A stretch of 64,000 nt of DNA, from the NCBI RefSeq assembly GCF_003323745.1, contig NZ_QOIL01000018.1, positions 62,001 through 126,000 of the forward strand, in the 5' to 3' direction. This DNA is from Sphaerisporangium album. GTDB taxonomy: Bacteria; Actinomycetota; Actinomycetes; Streptosporangiales; Streptosporangiaceae. The notes below the pieces were generated by a model. The model made no database searches and was not told where the DNA came from. It was given only the letters and a program-made list of their open reading frames with translations. This document shows positions 27,740 to 37,700 of this stretch, one piece after another. The first letter of the stretch is position 1, and each line of letters begins with the position of its first letter. Position numbers and translations under genes: made by a program.

Positions 27740-28969
27740 TCAGCCCTCCAGGGCGTAGCGCATCACGCGGAACTTGGCCTGGGCCTCGGCGAGTTCGGCC
27801 TCGGGGTCGGAGCCGCCCATGATGCCGCAGCCGGCGAACAGCCGCGCCCTGCGGCCCTCGACGTAGGCGCAGCGCAGCGCGATGCCCCACTCGCCGTCAC
27901 CGCGGGCGTCGATCCAGCCGACCGGCCCGGCGTACCCGGCGCGGTCCATGCCCTCCAGCTCGCGGATCACCTCCAGCGCCACCGGCGTCGGCGTGCCGCC
28001 GACGGCCGCCGTGGGGTGCATGGCCGCGACCACGTCCAGCACCGAGGCCCCGTCGGCGAGCCGCCCGCGCACGCGGCTGGCCAGGTGCTGCACGTTGGGC
28101 AGCACCAGCAGCTCCGGCTCCTCCGGCACCGACAGCGACGCGCACAGCGGCGTCAGCGCGTCGCGCACCGAGGCGACGGCGCAGGCGTGCTCGTGGCGGT
28201 CCTTGGCGGAGGCGAACAGCGCCGCGGCCTGGGCGCGGTCGCCGGCCGGGGTGGCGCCCCGGTAGGTCGTGCCGGCCAGCACCAGCGACTCGATCGACTC
28301 GCCGGTGTGCCGGACCAGCAGCTCGGGCGTGGCGCCGACCAGCCCGGCGCACGAGAAGGTGTAGCAGTCGGGGTAGGCGCGGGCCAGGCGCTCCAGCAGG
28401 ACGCGCGGGTCGATCTCACGCTCGGCCGTGGCGAGAAGGTCGCGGGCCAGCACGACCTTCTCCAGCCGGCCGGCCCGGATGTCCTTCACCGCGCGGGCCA
28501 CGGCGTGCTGCCACCCGGGCGCCGAGAGCGACCCGTCGCCGTACACCACCCGGCCGGGGGGCACGGCGGGCGCCACCAGGTCGATGGGCGGCTCGCCGAC
28601 CGTGGTCAGCCAGGCGCGGCCGTTCCTGCGGCCGAGCACCACGCGCGGCACCACCAGCACCGACCCGGCGGCGTCGGGGTCGAAGGTGAAGGACCCGAAG
28701 GCGACCGGCCCCGACCCGGGCACGTGCACGTCGTCGTCGATGTGGGCCTCGCCGAACACCTCGGCCAGCCAGCGCCGCGCCCAGTCGAACCGGCCCGCGC
28801 CGGGCGGGACGGAGACCCGGGCGGCCTCCCCCCAGGCCACCAGCCCCTCGCCCTGGTGCACCCAGGCGTACGGAGGGGCCTGCGGCAGTCGCGCGATCAG
28901 ATCTTCGGCGTGATGGACGGGGACGCTGCGAACCAGCGGGGGGCGGGTTATCCCGAGCGCGACACTCAC
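27740..28969 (-). CDS. menF: Isochorismate synthase
   Basis: 409 residues, chorismate-binding family. The catalytic part is visible as KVVLARDLLA, then ELLVRHTGESIESLVLAGT, HEHACAVASVRDAL, LPNVQHLASRVRGRL, AMHPTAAVGGTPTPVAL and the final LFAGCGIMGGSDPEAEL. This matches MenF/EntC isochorismate synthases rather than anthranilate synthase. It starts the menaquinone branch used by MenD. The GTG at 28969 is preceded by AAGGTGG at five bases; a GTG nine bases earlier overlaps that site. Divergent from the SGNH hydrolase over a 243-base gap in which I saw no clear promoter. Confidence 0.88.
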   Translation of the reverse strand: MSVALGITRPPLVRSVPVHHAEDLIARLPQAPPYAWVHQGEGLVAWGEAARVSVPPGAGRFDWARRWLAEVFGEAHIDDDVHVPGSGPVAFGSFTFDPDAAGSVLVVPRVVLGRRNGRAWLTTVGEPPIDLVAPAVPPGRVVYGDGSLSAPGWQHAVARAVKDIRAGRLEKVVLARDLLATAEREIDPRVLLERLARAYPDCYTFSCAGLVGATPELLVRHTGESIESLVLAGTTYRGATPAGDRAQAAALFASAKDRHEHACAVASVRDALTPLCASLSVPEEPELLVLPNVQHLASRVRGRLADGASVLDVVAAMHPTAAVGGTPTPVALEVIRELEGMDRAGYAGPVGWIDARGDGEWGIALRCAYVEGRRARLFAGCGIMGGSDPEAELAEAQAKFRVMRYALEG

Positions 28970-29212
28970 TCTGCCCACCTTATTCGGAATCTGAACGTGT
29001 TCGACATCAGGTGCCGGTCTCACTGCCCCCAAGCGGCCGGCGTTAACGGACTCATCGGCGTCTACACAGGTGGCAGGCCGTGTCAAGCCACGATAGGAAC
29101 TCGGTCAACGGTAGCAACGCCTCGCCCGCAGGTCATAGAGCGGGCCGCCCGTGATCTCTACCTTGGTAGCCGATCTTTTGCCCAGGATGGATCGTCCCAG
29201 ATAGAGGTGACC

Positions 29213-30076
29213 ATGGTCGGAAAGATCGCGCTGGTACTGGCCGCCGCGGTGGTGTGCGCCCCCGTTACGGCCGTCGCGGCGGCGGCCGATCCGGTGCCCC
29301 CGGTGATGGCGGCGCTCGGCGATTCGATCAGCGCGGGCTTCAACGCCTGCGGCTGGTACGTCTCCTGCACCTCCCGGTCGTGGTCGGCCGGGGACGACGC
29401 CGGCGTCAACAGCCACTACCTGCGCATGCTCGCGATCGACCCGGCCGTCAAGGGGCACAACCTGAACTTCGCCGTGCCCGGATCCACCAGCGCCGGGCTG
29501 GCCGCCCAGGCCGAGAAGGCCGTGGCGGCCAAGGCGGCCTACGTCACGATCCTGATCGGCGCGCAGGACGCCTGCGTGTCGGAGGAGTCCAGGATGACGC
29601 CGGTCTCGACCTACCGGGCCCACATCGACCGGGCCCTGGCCGTGCTGGCGCCCACGGGGGCGAAGGTCTTCGTGGCCAGCGTCCCCGACATCAAGCGCCT
29701 GTGGCGCCTGGGCAAGGACAACGTCGTGGCCCGCTCGTTCTGGGCCATCGGCCACATCTGCCCGGCGATGCTGGCCCGCGCGTCCTCCGACGCCAAGAAG
29801 GACCGCGCCCGCCGCGACCGCGTCCGCGAACGGGTGCGCGACTACAACGAGGCGATGGCCGAGGCGTGCGCCGCCTACGGGCCGGGGTGCCGCAGCGACG
29901 GCGGCGCCGTGTTCGAGTACCCCTTCACGCTGGACGAGGTCAGCAAGTGGGACTTCTTCCATCCCAACGCCGACGGCCAGCGGGCGCTCGCGCGGGCGAC
30001 GTTCAAGGCGGGCTTCCCCTGGGACGCCGGCACGCTCACCCGCGAGCCGCTCGCCTCCGGCCGCCAGGGCCGCTAG
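29213..30076 (+). CDS. Secreted SGNH/GDSL-family hydrolase
   Basis: 287 residues. Signal peptide of about 25 residues (MVGKIALVLAAAVV, cleavage after AVAAAA). Block I is MAALGDSISAGF with the nucleophile Ser38. Block II Gly is in FAVPGSTSAG. The Asp-His pair is in the C-terminal FFHPNADGQ. Two close cysteine pairs (C46/C52 region and later) suggest extracellular disulfides. Likely a lipase or esterase of the actinomycete secreted type. ATG with AGAGGTG upstream. Substrate not predictable. Confidence 0.85.
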   Translation: MVGKIALVLAAAVVCAPVTAVAAAADPVPPVMAALGDSISAGFNACGWYVSCTSRSWSAGDDAGVNSHYLRMLAIDPAVKGHNLNFAVPGSTSAGLAAQAEKAVAAKAAYVTILIGAQDACVSEESRMTPVSTYRAHIDRALAVLAPTGAKVFVASVPDIKRLWRLGKDNVVARSFWAIGHICPAMLARASSDAKKDRARRDRVRERVRDYNEAMAEACAAYGPGCRSDGGAVFEYPFTLDEVSKWDFFHPNADGQRALARATFKAGFPWDAGTLTREPLASGRQGR

Positions 30077-30177
30077 CGCTGTGTCCACGAACTTTCACCG
30101 GGTTCTCGCCATCACCGTCGTCCCTTCTCGCCGGCCCGGCGCCGGATAGCAAGACCCACACCGGCGAAGGAAACGGA

Positions 30178-30227
30178 CGCCCCGGTGAACCTTTGCGGCC
30201 ACCGCACTGGACGGGGTCACCGGGGCG
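30178..30227. terminator. Terminator-like inverted repeat
   Basis: CGCCCCGGTGA (30178-30188) pairs with TCACCGGGGCG (30217-30227), an 11-bp perfect stem with a 28-base loop, between the convergent hydrolase and response-regulator genes. Confidence 0.5.
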
Positions 30228-30247
30228 AGGGGGCCGAGGGGGCAGGG

Positions 30248-30853
30248 TCAGAGCCAGCCGTTGTGGCGGGCGAGCGCGGCGGCCTCGATCCGGTTGCGGG
30301 TGCCGGTCTTGCCGATCGCGGCCGACAGGTAGTTGCGCACCGTGCTCTCCGACAGGTGCAGCCGCCCGGAGATGTCGGCGATCGTCGAGCCGTCGGCGGC
30401 GGCGGTCAGCACGTCGCGTTCGCGGTCGGTCAGCGGGCTCGGGCCGGTGCTGAGCGCGGCCGCGGCCAGCGCCGGGTCGATGACGCGTTCTCCGGCCAGG
30501 ACGCGGCGCACGGCGGCGGCCAGTTCCTCGACCGGGCCGTCCTTGACCAGGAAGCCGTAGGCTCCGGCCTCCATGGCCCGGCGCAGGTAGCCGGGCCTGC
30601 CGAAGGTGGTGAGGATGAGCACGCGGCAGGACGGCAGGCGCTCGCGCAGGTCGGCGGCGGCGTCCAGGCCGCTGCGGACGGGCATCTCGATGTCCAGCAG
30701 CGCGATGTCGGGGCGGTGCTCCAGCGCGGCGGGGAGGACCTGGTCGCCCGAGGCCACCTGGGCGACGACCTCGATGTCGTCCTCCAGGCCGAGCAGCAGG
30801 GCCAGGGCTCCGCGCATCATGCCCTGGTCCTCGGCCAGCAGTACCCGGATCAT
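30248..30853 (-). CDS. NarL/LuxR-family response regulator
   Basis: 201 residues. Receiver domain (1-120) with phospho-acceptor Asp54 in IALLDIEMP, Thr in LILTTFGRPGYL and Lys in FLVKDGP. C-terminal LuxR helix-turn-helix (about 140-200): LTDRERDVLTAAADGSTIADISGRLHLSESTVRNYLS. It is the output partner of the kinase encoded immediately upstream, whose stop overlaps this ATG (ATGA). The operon also contains an ABC exporter, so regulation of export or envelope defence is likely. Confidence 0.9.
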   Translation of the reverse strand: MIRVLLAEDQGMMRGALALLLGLEDDIEVVAQVASGDQVLPAALEHRPDIALLDIEMPVRSGLDAAADLRERLPSCRVLILTTFGRPGYLRRAMEAGAYGFLVKDGPVEELAAAVRRVLAGERVIDPALAAAALSTGPSPLTDRERDVLTAAADGSTIADISGRLHLSESTVRNYLSAAIGKTGTRNRIEAAALARHNGWL

Positions 30854-32019
30854 CCGGCCCCCGCCGCGCCGAGGCCGGTCACAGCGTTTCCCCGGGCGTC
30901 TGTGGGCATGGTCACGCGCAGCCGGAACCCGCCCGCGGGCAGGTCGGCGACGTCCAGCAGCCCGCCGGTGGCCGTCACACGCTCGCGCAGCCCGCGCAGG
31001 CCGTGGCCGGACCCGGCCAGGGCGGCGCCTCCCTTGCCGTCGTCGCGGATCTCCAGCACCGTGCCCTCCCGCCCGACCCCGAGATCGATCTCGCACGCCC
31101 GCGCCCCGCTGTGCCGGATCAGGTTGGTGACGCCCTCGCGCACGGCCCAGCCGAGCAGCGCGTCGGCCTCGGGCGCGAGGTCGGCCACGGGCATGCGGGT
31201 GGTCAGCCTCACGCCCGCGTCGCCGAGCACCGTGCGGGCCGAGTCGAGCTCGGCGGCCAGGCCCCGGCCGCGGTACCCGGTGACGGCCGTGCGCACCTCC
31301 GTCAGGGCGTCGCGGCCGATCTTCTCGATGTCGGCGGCCTGCTGGGCGGCGGCCTCCACCCCGGCGGGCAGCACCCGGCGCACCGCCTCGGCCTTCACCA
31401 CCATCACCGACAGCGTGTGCCCGAGCAGGTCGTGCAGGTCGCGGGAGAAGCGCAGCCGCTCCTCGGCGACCGCGATCCTCGCCAGCTCCTCGCGCGTCCT
31501 CTTGAGCTGCCCGATCACCTGGAACAACTGCAGGATGATGGCCGGGACCAGGCCCGCGGTGAACGTCCCCCAGCCCAGTGACAGCGTGCCCGCCAGGTCG
31601 CCGTCCTCGGCGAACGCCACCGCGCACGCGGTGACGGTGAGCGCCGCCAGCACCGGCCACACCCTGCTCAGCGGCTTGACGACCACCCCGCAGGCGATCG
31701 CCAGCAGCAGGAACAGCGTGTACCAGGCGCCCTCCAGCGTCAGCGCGAGCACCAGGGTCAGCGCGCCGAGGGCGGGCAGCGGGCCCTTCTCGGCCCGGCG
31801 GGGGGCGGTGAATCCCAGCCGGACGCTCCAGACGTACAGGACGCCGGCCGCGACCAGGCCGGGGATCGCCAGCCACAGCGGGCGGGACTCGTCGTGGACG
31901 ATGCCGAGCAACGGGGGGACGAGCAGCAGCAGCCAGGGCATGAAGCCCCGGGCGTCGGGGCCCTGCGCCGCGAAGTCGCGGTCCATGGAGTCCGGGCAGG
32001 GGATGCGCGCCTCGGTCAC
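30850..32019 (-). CDS. Sensor histidine kinase, DesK/NarX-like (HisKA_3)
   Basis: 389 residues. About five membrane segments between residues 27 and 170, little extracellular loop, so an intramembrane-type sensor. Phospho-acceptor His196 in FSRDLHDLLGHTLS (HisKA_3). The ATPase domain has VREGVTNLIRHS (N box) and IRDDGKGG and GHGLRGLRERV (G boxes). GTG start at 32019 with a weak site; Met12 is an alternative. It lies between the ABC permease (46 bases upstream) and the response regulator, the order seen for antimicrobial-peptide detoxification modules. Confidence 0.88.
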   Translation of the reverse strand: MTEARIPCPDSMDRDFAAQGPDARGFMPWLLLLVPPLLGIVHDESRPLWLAIPGLVAAGVLYVWSVRLGFTAPRRAEKGPLPALGALTLVLALTLEGAWYTLFLLLAIACGVVVKPLSRVWPVLAALTVTACAVAFAEDGDLAGTLSLGWGTFTAGLVPAIILQLFQVIGQLKRTREELARIAVAEERLRFSRDLHDLLGHTLSVMVVKAEAVRRVLPAGVEAAAQQAADIEKIGRDALTEVRTAVTGYRGRGLAAELDSARTVLGDAGVRLTTRMPVADLAPEADALLGWAVREGVTNLIRHSGARACEIDLGVGREGTVLEIRDDGKGGAALAGSGHGLRGLRERVTATGGLLDVADLPAGGFRLRVTMPTDARGNAVTGLGAAGAG

Positions 32020-32065
32020 CGGCCCAACCTAACCTTCCGCCTCGCGGACCGCATCCCCGGGCCCG

Positions 32066-32791
32066 TCAGGCGGAGCGCCCGGCGCGCCGGTAGGAGGCCA
32101 GCGCGTACAGGCCGAACACGGCCAGCCACCCGCACAGGATCAGCACCGACCGCGGCGCGGGCGCCTCGCCGTAGGCGACGTTCCAGGACAGGTCGGCGTA
32201 GCTGTGGGTGGGCGTCCACTCCGAGACGGCCTTCAGCCATCCGGGGAAGACGTCGGAGGGGATCCACAGGCCGCCGGCGACGGCCAGCGTCATGCTGGAG
32301 GCGAAGTTCGCGATTCCCGCCGCCTGGCCGGTGAGGCGGTACCCGTTTCCCAGGCCGAACAGCGTGAACGGGATCGTGCCCGCCCACAGCAGCGCGATGA
32401 TGGAGATCCACTGGCCGGCGTCCAGGCGCACGCCGTTGACGAACGTGCCGGCCAGCAGGATCGCGGCGATGGCGGGCACGACGACGACCATGCCGGTGAT
32501 GGCCTTGCCGGCCACCACGGCCGCCGGGGCCAGCGGGGTGAGCCGCAACTGGCGTAGCCAGCCGAGCGCCTTGTCCTCGGCCAGCCCCGACCCGTTGTTG
32601 AACGCGGCGCCCATGCCTCCGTAGGCCGCCATGCTGACCATGACGAACAGCGCGGCCTTCTCCCGGTCGCCGGGGGCCAGGGCGAGCGTGGTGAAGATCA
32701 GGTACATCACCACGGGCATCGCGATGCCGAAGACGACGAACGTGACGTCGCGCAGCACGCGGACGACCTCCAGGCGGACGTAGCCGAGCAT
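32066..32791 (-). CDS. ABC-2 type exporter permease
   Basis: 241 residues with six hydrophobic segments. The first begins after VRVLRDVTFVVFGIAMPVVMY. The conserved central loop is GLAEDKALGWLRQLRLTPL, typical of ABC-2 (DrrB/NatB-like) permeases. The last loop carries GLWIPSDVFPGWLKAVSEWTPTHSY. The ATG overlaps the stop of the upstream ATPase gene by one base. Exports a drug, peptide or lipid; substrate unknown. Confidence 0.85.
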   Translation of the reverse strand: MLGYVRLEVVRVLRDVTFVVFGIAMPVVMYLIFTTLALAPGDREKAALFVMVSMAAYGGMGAAFNNGSGLAEDKALGWLRQLRLTPLAPAAVVAGKAITGMVVVVPAIAAILLAGTFVNGVRLDAGQWISIIALLWAGTIPFTLFGLGNGYRLTGQAAGIANFASSMTLAVAGGLWIPSDVFPGWLKAVSEWTPTHSYADLSWNVAYGEAPAPRSVLILCGWLAVFGLYALASYRRAGRSA

Positions 32792-33792
32792 CAGACCGCG
32801 CTCTCTTCCTGGCCGGCGGGGCCGGTCCTGACGGGGGAGGGGACGGGCGGGGTGGCGCGGTGCGCGGTCAGCGCGACGAAGGCGTCCTCCAGGTCGGCGG
32901 GGGACACCTCCAGGTCGCGCACGGCGCCGGCCTGGGCCAGCGCCACGACGGTGGCGTCGGAGTCGGTGCAGCGCAGGCGGGCGCGGTCGCCGCGGATCTC
33001 GATGGCCGACACGCCGGGCAGGCCCGCCAGCCAGGACGTCTCGCCGGTGACCGTGACGCCGACCGTGGTGAGGGCGGTCACCCGCTTGATCTCCCTGCTG
33101 GTGCCGTCGGCGACGATCCGGCCGCGGTCGATGACCACGATGCGGTCGGCGTGCTCGTCGGCCTCCTCCAGGTAGTGCGTGGAGAACAGGATGGTCTTGC
33201 CGCGGGCGGCGAAGCGGCGCATGCCGTCCCAGAACTCGCGGCGGGCCTCGACGTCGAGCGCCGAGGTGGGCTCGTCCAGCACGATCAGGTCCGGGTCGCC
33301 GGCCAGCGCCAGGGCGAACCTGACCCGCTGGGCCTGGCCGCCCGACAGCTTGTCCACCCGCCGCCCGGCGAGGCCGCCGAGCCCCGCGCCGGCCAGGATC
33401 CGCTCCAGGGGGAGCGGATCCTGGTAGGTTCCGGCGACGAACCGGATCAGCTCGCCGACGGTGACCCGATGGATCAGGCCGCCCTCCTGGGGCATGGCGC
33501 CCACGCGCCCGGCCCGCACGGCCTGCCCGGGACGGCCGCCGAAGATCTCGGCCCGCCCGGAGTCGGGGGCGATCAGGCCGAGCATCATGCCGATGGCGGT
33601 GGATTTGCCGGCGCCGTTGGGGCCGAGCAGGGCCACGGTCTGCCCGCGGGGGATCTCCAGGGACAGGCCGTCCACGGCCCGGACCGCGCCGAAGCTCTTC
33701 GTCAGCTCGCTGAGCGCCACCGCGGGAGGTGCTCCGGGGGAGCCGGTGGCGTCCGCCGCGGGTGGGGCGGGGGAGACGGCGTTCGCGTTCAT
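32791..33792 (-). CDS. ABC exporter ATP-binding protein (DrrA/CcmA-like)
   Basis: 333 residues. Walker A LLGPNGAGKST, Q-loop GAMPQEGGL, signature LSGGQAQRVRFALAL, Walker B LIVLDEP and switch FSTHYLEEADEHAD. The C-terminal 80 residues are the DrrA-like accessory domain. The ATG at 33792 gives the family length; the frame stays open upstream through the dyad copy B but without homology. First gene of a four-gene operon: ATPase, permease, kinase, regulator. Confidence 0.87.
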   Translation of the reverse strand: MNANAVSPAPPAADATGSPGAPPAVALSELTKSFGAVRAVDGLSLEIPRGQTVALLGPNGAGKSTAIGMMLGLIAPDSGRAEIFGGRPGQAVRAGRVGAMPQEGGLIHRVTVGELIRFVAGTYQDPLPLERILAGAGLGGLAGRRVDKLSGGQAQRVRFALALAGDPDLIVLDEPTSALDVEARREFWDGMRRFAARGKTILFSTHYLEEADEHADRIVVIDRGRIVADGTSREIKRVTALTTVGVTVTGETSWLAGLPGVSAIEIRGDRARLRCTDSDATVVALAQAGAVRDLEVSPADLEDAFVALTAHRATPPVPSPVRTGPAGQEESAV

Positions 33793-33968
33793 GCCGGCAA
33801 CGCTAGGGAGCGCGCCGCGCGGCCGGTAGGAACGGTGATCCGCTGTTGGGCGGGACAAAAGTACTGAGCCGGCCGGCAGGCCGCTCGGACGGCGGGGAGG
33901 CGCGGGAGGCCCTGGCGCTCGGCCGATGGCCGGACGCGGCCACGCGGCGGACAGGCCGTCCCCCTTTT

Positions 33969-33985
33969 GATCTACATTGTAAAGG
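33969..33985. promoter_or_regulatory. TetR-style operator dyad, copy B
   Basis: GATCTACATTGTAAAGG; palindromic core TACA-T-TGTA. It lies about 180 bases upstream of the ABC-exporter ATPase (read on the minus strand) and at the edge of a debris patch. On the minus strand it contains TACAAT, a good -10. Confidence 0.45.
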
Positions 33986-34032
33986 GCGCGGGTCGGTTCA
34001 TCCCTCCCTGACCAACCCACCCACGCCCACTC

Positions 34033-34131
34033 TCACAACGAACCGAGCAGCCGCGCGGTGTCCGCCGGACGCGAGAACATCGGCCAGTGTCCGGTGGGCA
34101 GGGCACGCAGCTCCCGGTCCCCGCCGGCCAT
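34033..34131 (-). pseudogene. C-terminal fragment of an alpha/beta hydrolase
   Basis: 33 codons including the stop read ELRALPTGHWPMFSRPADT, the familiar catalytic-histidine tail of small alpha/beta hydrolases, then a stop. No nucleophile domain exists upstream; instead the Tn3 fragment abuts it. Confidence 0.6.
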
Positions 34132-34142
34132 CGCCGTGAAGA

Positions 34143-34320
34143 TCGGACTTCGTCACCGACCTCACCGACGCGTTCACCACGGTCGCGACCAGGGAGGCGG
34201 CCCGGCGGGACGTGATCCGCAAACGGCTGCCGCTGGTTGTACGCGCTCGGCACCAACGCGGGGATCAAACGCGTCGCCGACGGCGGCCGTCACGGCGAGA
34301 CCGAGGCCGCGCTGCAGATC
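34143..34320 (+). pseudogene. Tn3-family transposase fragment (frameshifted)
   Basis: One frame reads DFVTDLTDAFTTVATREAARR then DVIRKRLPLV. After a one-base shift at about 34238 the next frame reads LYALGTNAGIKRVADGG then HGETEAAL. These correspond to adjacent conserved blocks of Tn3 TnpA (the DEFT-x-VA-x-RE and ALGTN-x-GIKR regions). Only about 55 residues survive and no inverted ends were found. It marks a former transposon insertion. Confidence 0.7.
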
Positions 34321-34364
34321 GGCAGGGACAGCGCTCCCCGGGAGGAGGTCCGAGGCCGGGATGT

Positions 34365-34655
34365 TCATTCGGTGACGTGCCGGGCCCGAGCAGAGGTCTC
34401 GGTGTTGCGGGCGGCCCAGGCGGCCAGGAGTTGCAGGCCGTCACCGGACGGGGTTCCCGGTTCGGCGGAGTAGGTCAGGAGGGTGAGGGCCTGTTCGCCG
34501 GGCAGCTCGAACGCCTCGAAGTCGAGGTCGAGGTCGCCGATGGCGGGGTGGTGGAAGCGTTTGGTGCCGTGCCGTGCCGGTGCACGTAGACGTCCTGCGC
34601 GGCCCACCAGGCGCGGAAAGCGAGGGCTCCGCGGCGCAGTCCGAACCTCATTCCG
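34365..34655 (-). pseudogene. C-terminal fragment of an MmyB-like XRE regulator
   Basis: The surviving part reads GTKRFHHPAIGDLDLDFEAF, then LPGEQALTLLTYSAEPGTPS and LQLLAAWAA, the MmyB ligand-binding tail. Further upstream, in another frame, LAFRAWWAAQDVYVHRHGT continues the same protein. The two frames meet at three tandem GTGCC units (34564-34578), so replication slippage probably caused the shift. The DNA-binding half is absent. On the other strand 34640-34729 encodes a short tail-like frame (LVDALAGRLRAYGAREPG), also probably a remnant. Confidence 0.65.
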
Positions 34656-34748
34656 GAGGGCTGGTGGACGCGCTCGCCGGCCGCCTGCGCGCCTACGGCG
34701 CCCGCGAGCCCGGTGTCCCGGCGAGCTGAGGGACGCCGCTTGGCCTGG

Positions 34749-37700
34749 TCAGCCGCGCGGGGGCAGCGGCGGGACGGCCAGGTGGGGACGGTCGGCCGGG
34801 CGGGGCGTGTGGGGAGGCTGGGCGGCCAGCCGCTCCACCGCGACGTCGATCGCGCGCTCCAACTGCGTGTCCACCCCGCGCGCGTAGTCCTGCGGGGTGA
34901 TATCGACCTCGATGTCGGGGTCGGTGCCGTAGTTCTCCACGCGCCAGCCGACGTCGTCGAAGGCGAAGGAGAACTCCGGCTGGGTGGTGACCGTGCCGTC
35001 GGCCAGCCGGTGGCGCGGCCAGATGCCGATCACGCCGCCCCAGGTGCGCTTGCCGATGAGCGGGCCGAGGCGGAGCAGCTTGAAGGTGTGGCTGAAGATG
35101 TCGCCGTCGGAGCCGGCCAGCTCGTTGGTGATCGCCACCATCGGGCCGCGCGGCGACTCGGACGGGTAGGGCTGGGGCACGCCCCAGCGCGGGAAGTCGT
35201 ACCCCAGCCGGCGCCGGGCGAGCTTCTGCATCACCAGGCCCGACACGAAGCCGCCGCCGTTGAACCGGACGTCCACCACCAGGCCCTCGTGGTCGTACTC
35301 GGCCAGGAAGCCCCGGTGGAACTCGGCGTAGCCGCTGACGTCCATGTTGGGGATGTGGATGTAGCCCACCCTGCCGCCGGTGCGCTCGTGGGTGCGCCGC
35401 CGGTTGGCCTCCACCCAGTCGCGGTAGCGCGCGGCCTGCTCGTCGGCGATCGCCTTGACGGTGACGCGCCGCGGCGGGCCGTCGCCGCGCCTGATCGTCA
35501 GCTCGACCTCCTGGCCGGCCTGGTTGACCAGCAGCCGCGCCGGCCCGTCGGGGCCTTCGACGGGCCGTCCGTTGATCGCCAGCACCGCGTCGCCGGGCCG
35601 CACGTCCAGGCCGGGGCGGTTGAGCGGGGAGGTGGCGTCCGGGTCCCACGGGTCGCCGCGGACGATCGCGGCGATGGTGTGCACGCCGTCGGCGTAGGAC
35701 CAGTCGACGCCGAGCTTGCCCTGGGAGTAGTGCGGCCGGGGGCGGTACTCGCCGCCGCTCTCGTAGGCGTGGGAGGTGCCGAGCTCGCCCTGGACCTCCC
35801 ACAGCAGGTAGGAGAACTCGCCGCGGGTGCCGACCCGGTCGACCAGGGGCAGGTAGCGGTCGTAGACGCCGTCCCAGTCGATCCCGGACATGTCGTCGGC
35901 CCAGAAGTGCTCGCGCTGGAGCCGCCAGGCCTCGCGGAACATCTGCCGCCACTCGGCGTCGGGGCTGACCGACACCTTGACGCGGTCCAGGTCGATCCAG
36001 CCGCTGGTCCTGCTCGGGGAGTCGTCGTCGCCGGGGGACTCTCCCGCCTTGATCACGCGCAGGCGCCGCCGCGCGCGGTACAGCAGCGTGGTGCCGTCCA
36101 GGCCGAGCTGGAACTCGGTGACGCCCGAGACCAGGGTCTCGATCTTCTGCCGGGTCAGGTCGTAGGCCTGCAGGGTGCCGGTGGCCGGCTCGGCGTAGTC
36201 GTCGCCGCGGCTGCCCTGGACGGGGGAGGAGGTGAACAGCACCTTGTCCTTCATCGCGGCCAGGCGGTCGTAGCGGCCCTCGGGGACCGGGAAGGCGACG
36301 ACGCGGCGGTCGATGCCCTCGAAGTCGATGCGCAGGCCGGATTCGCCCATGTCGTCCTGCCCGGTCGCGCCGCCGGCGCCCTCCGCTCCGTCCGGGCTCG
36401 CGATGCTCTCCCCGCCGGCCTCGCCCTTGTCGCCGTTGTCCGTGCTCTTCTCCGCGGTGTCCTTCTCCGCGCCCTTGTCCTTGTCGCCGCCGGAGGCGTC
36501 ACCGGACAGGGGCCTCGGCTCGGGCACGAAGGGCGAGCCGACGTCGGCGCGCAGCGCGACCGCGTACGGGCGGGTGCCGAGCGGGAAGCCGAGGTCGAAC
36601 TGCAGCTCGTCGAAGACCGGATTGAAGATCCGTTCCCCGATGAAGTACAGGTAGCGGCCCTCGGGGTCGAAGGCGGGCGCGCGGTCGCGCAGCACCGGCC
36701 GGGTGGCGAGGCGGGACTCGCCGGTGGCGAGTTCGTAGACGCGGATCGCGGTGGTCTGCGCGGACTCGGGGCGGGTGTAGGCGAGCCAGTCACCGGCCGG
36801 GGACCAGACCGGGTCCTCGATGCGGCCGAAGCCGCTGCGGTCGGCGACGGTCAGCGTGGCCTCGCCGCCGGCGGGCAGGTCGAGGACCAGCAGCTCGTTG
36901 CGGTGGTTGGTCAGCGCGACGCGGTCGGCCTCGGGGGAGACCGTGAGGGTGATCGCGCGCCCGGTGTCCAGGTGGTCCAGGCGCACGGGGGCGGCCCCGC
37001 CGTCGGCGGTGAGCACGACCAGCACCTCGCGGTCGCCCTCGTCGCTGGCGGCGGCCACCAGCCGCTCGGCGTCCTTCAGCCAGGTCAGCAGGCGGTAGCG
37101 GACGCCGTCGGGCTCGCCGTGCTGGCGGACGGGGCCCTCCCACGCGGCGAAGGAGTAGGCCTTGCCCCGGGTGGTGATGGCCAGGCCGCTGCCGTCGGGG
37201 GAGAGGGCGGCGCTGTCGAGGTAGTGGGCGGCGTGGACGAACCGGCGGTTGCGCTGGGTACGCGGGCTGCCCAGGCGCATCTCGACGCGGCGGGACTCGC
37301 CCTCGGCGGGGTCCAGGACGTACAGCTCGGCGCCGGCGTGGTACACCAGCCGCCGGCCGTCGCCGGAGAGGTTGCGGGCGTAGTAGTCGGCGTGGTCGGT
37401 GTGGCGGCGCAGGTCCCGGCCCTCGGGGGTGCAGGAGTAGACGTTGCCGACGCCCTCGTGGTCGGACAGGAAGTAGACGCGCTCGCCGGTCCAGCAGGGG
37501 GAGGCGAGGTTGCCGGTCAGCGTGATCAGGCGGGTGAACTCGCCGTCGCCGTCGCGGTCGACCCACAGGTCGCCGACGGTGCCGCCGCGGTAGCGCTTCC
37601 AGCGGGCCGGGTCGGCGGTGTTGCGGCCGAGGACGACCGCCCCGCCCGGCCCGTAGGAGACGGTGTTCGCGGGGCCGTAGGGCAGGCGCGTGGAGACGCC

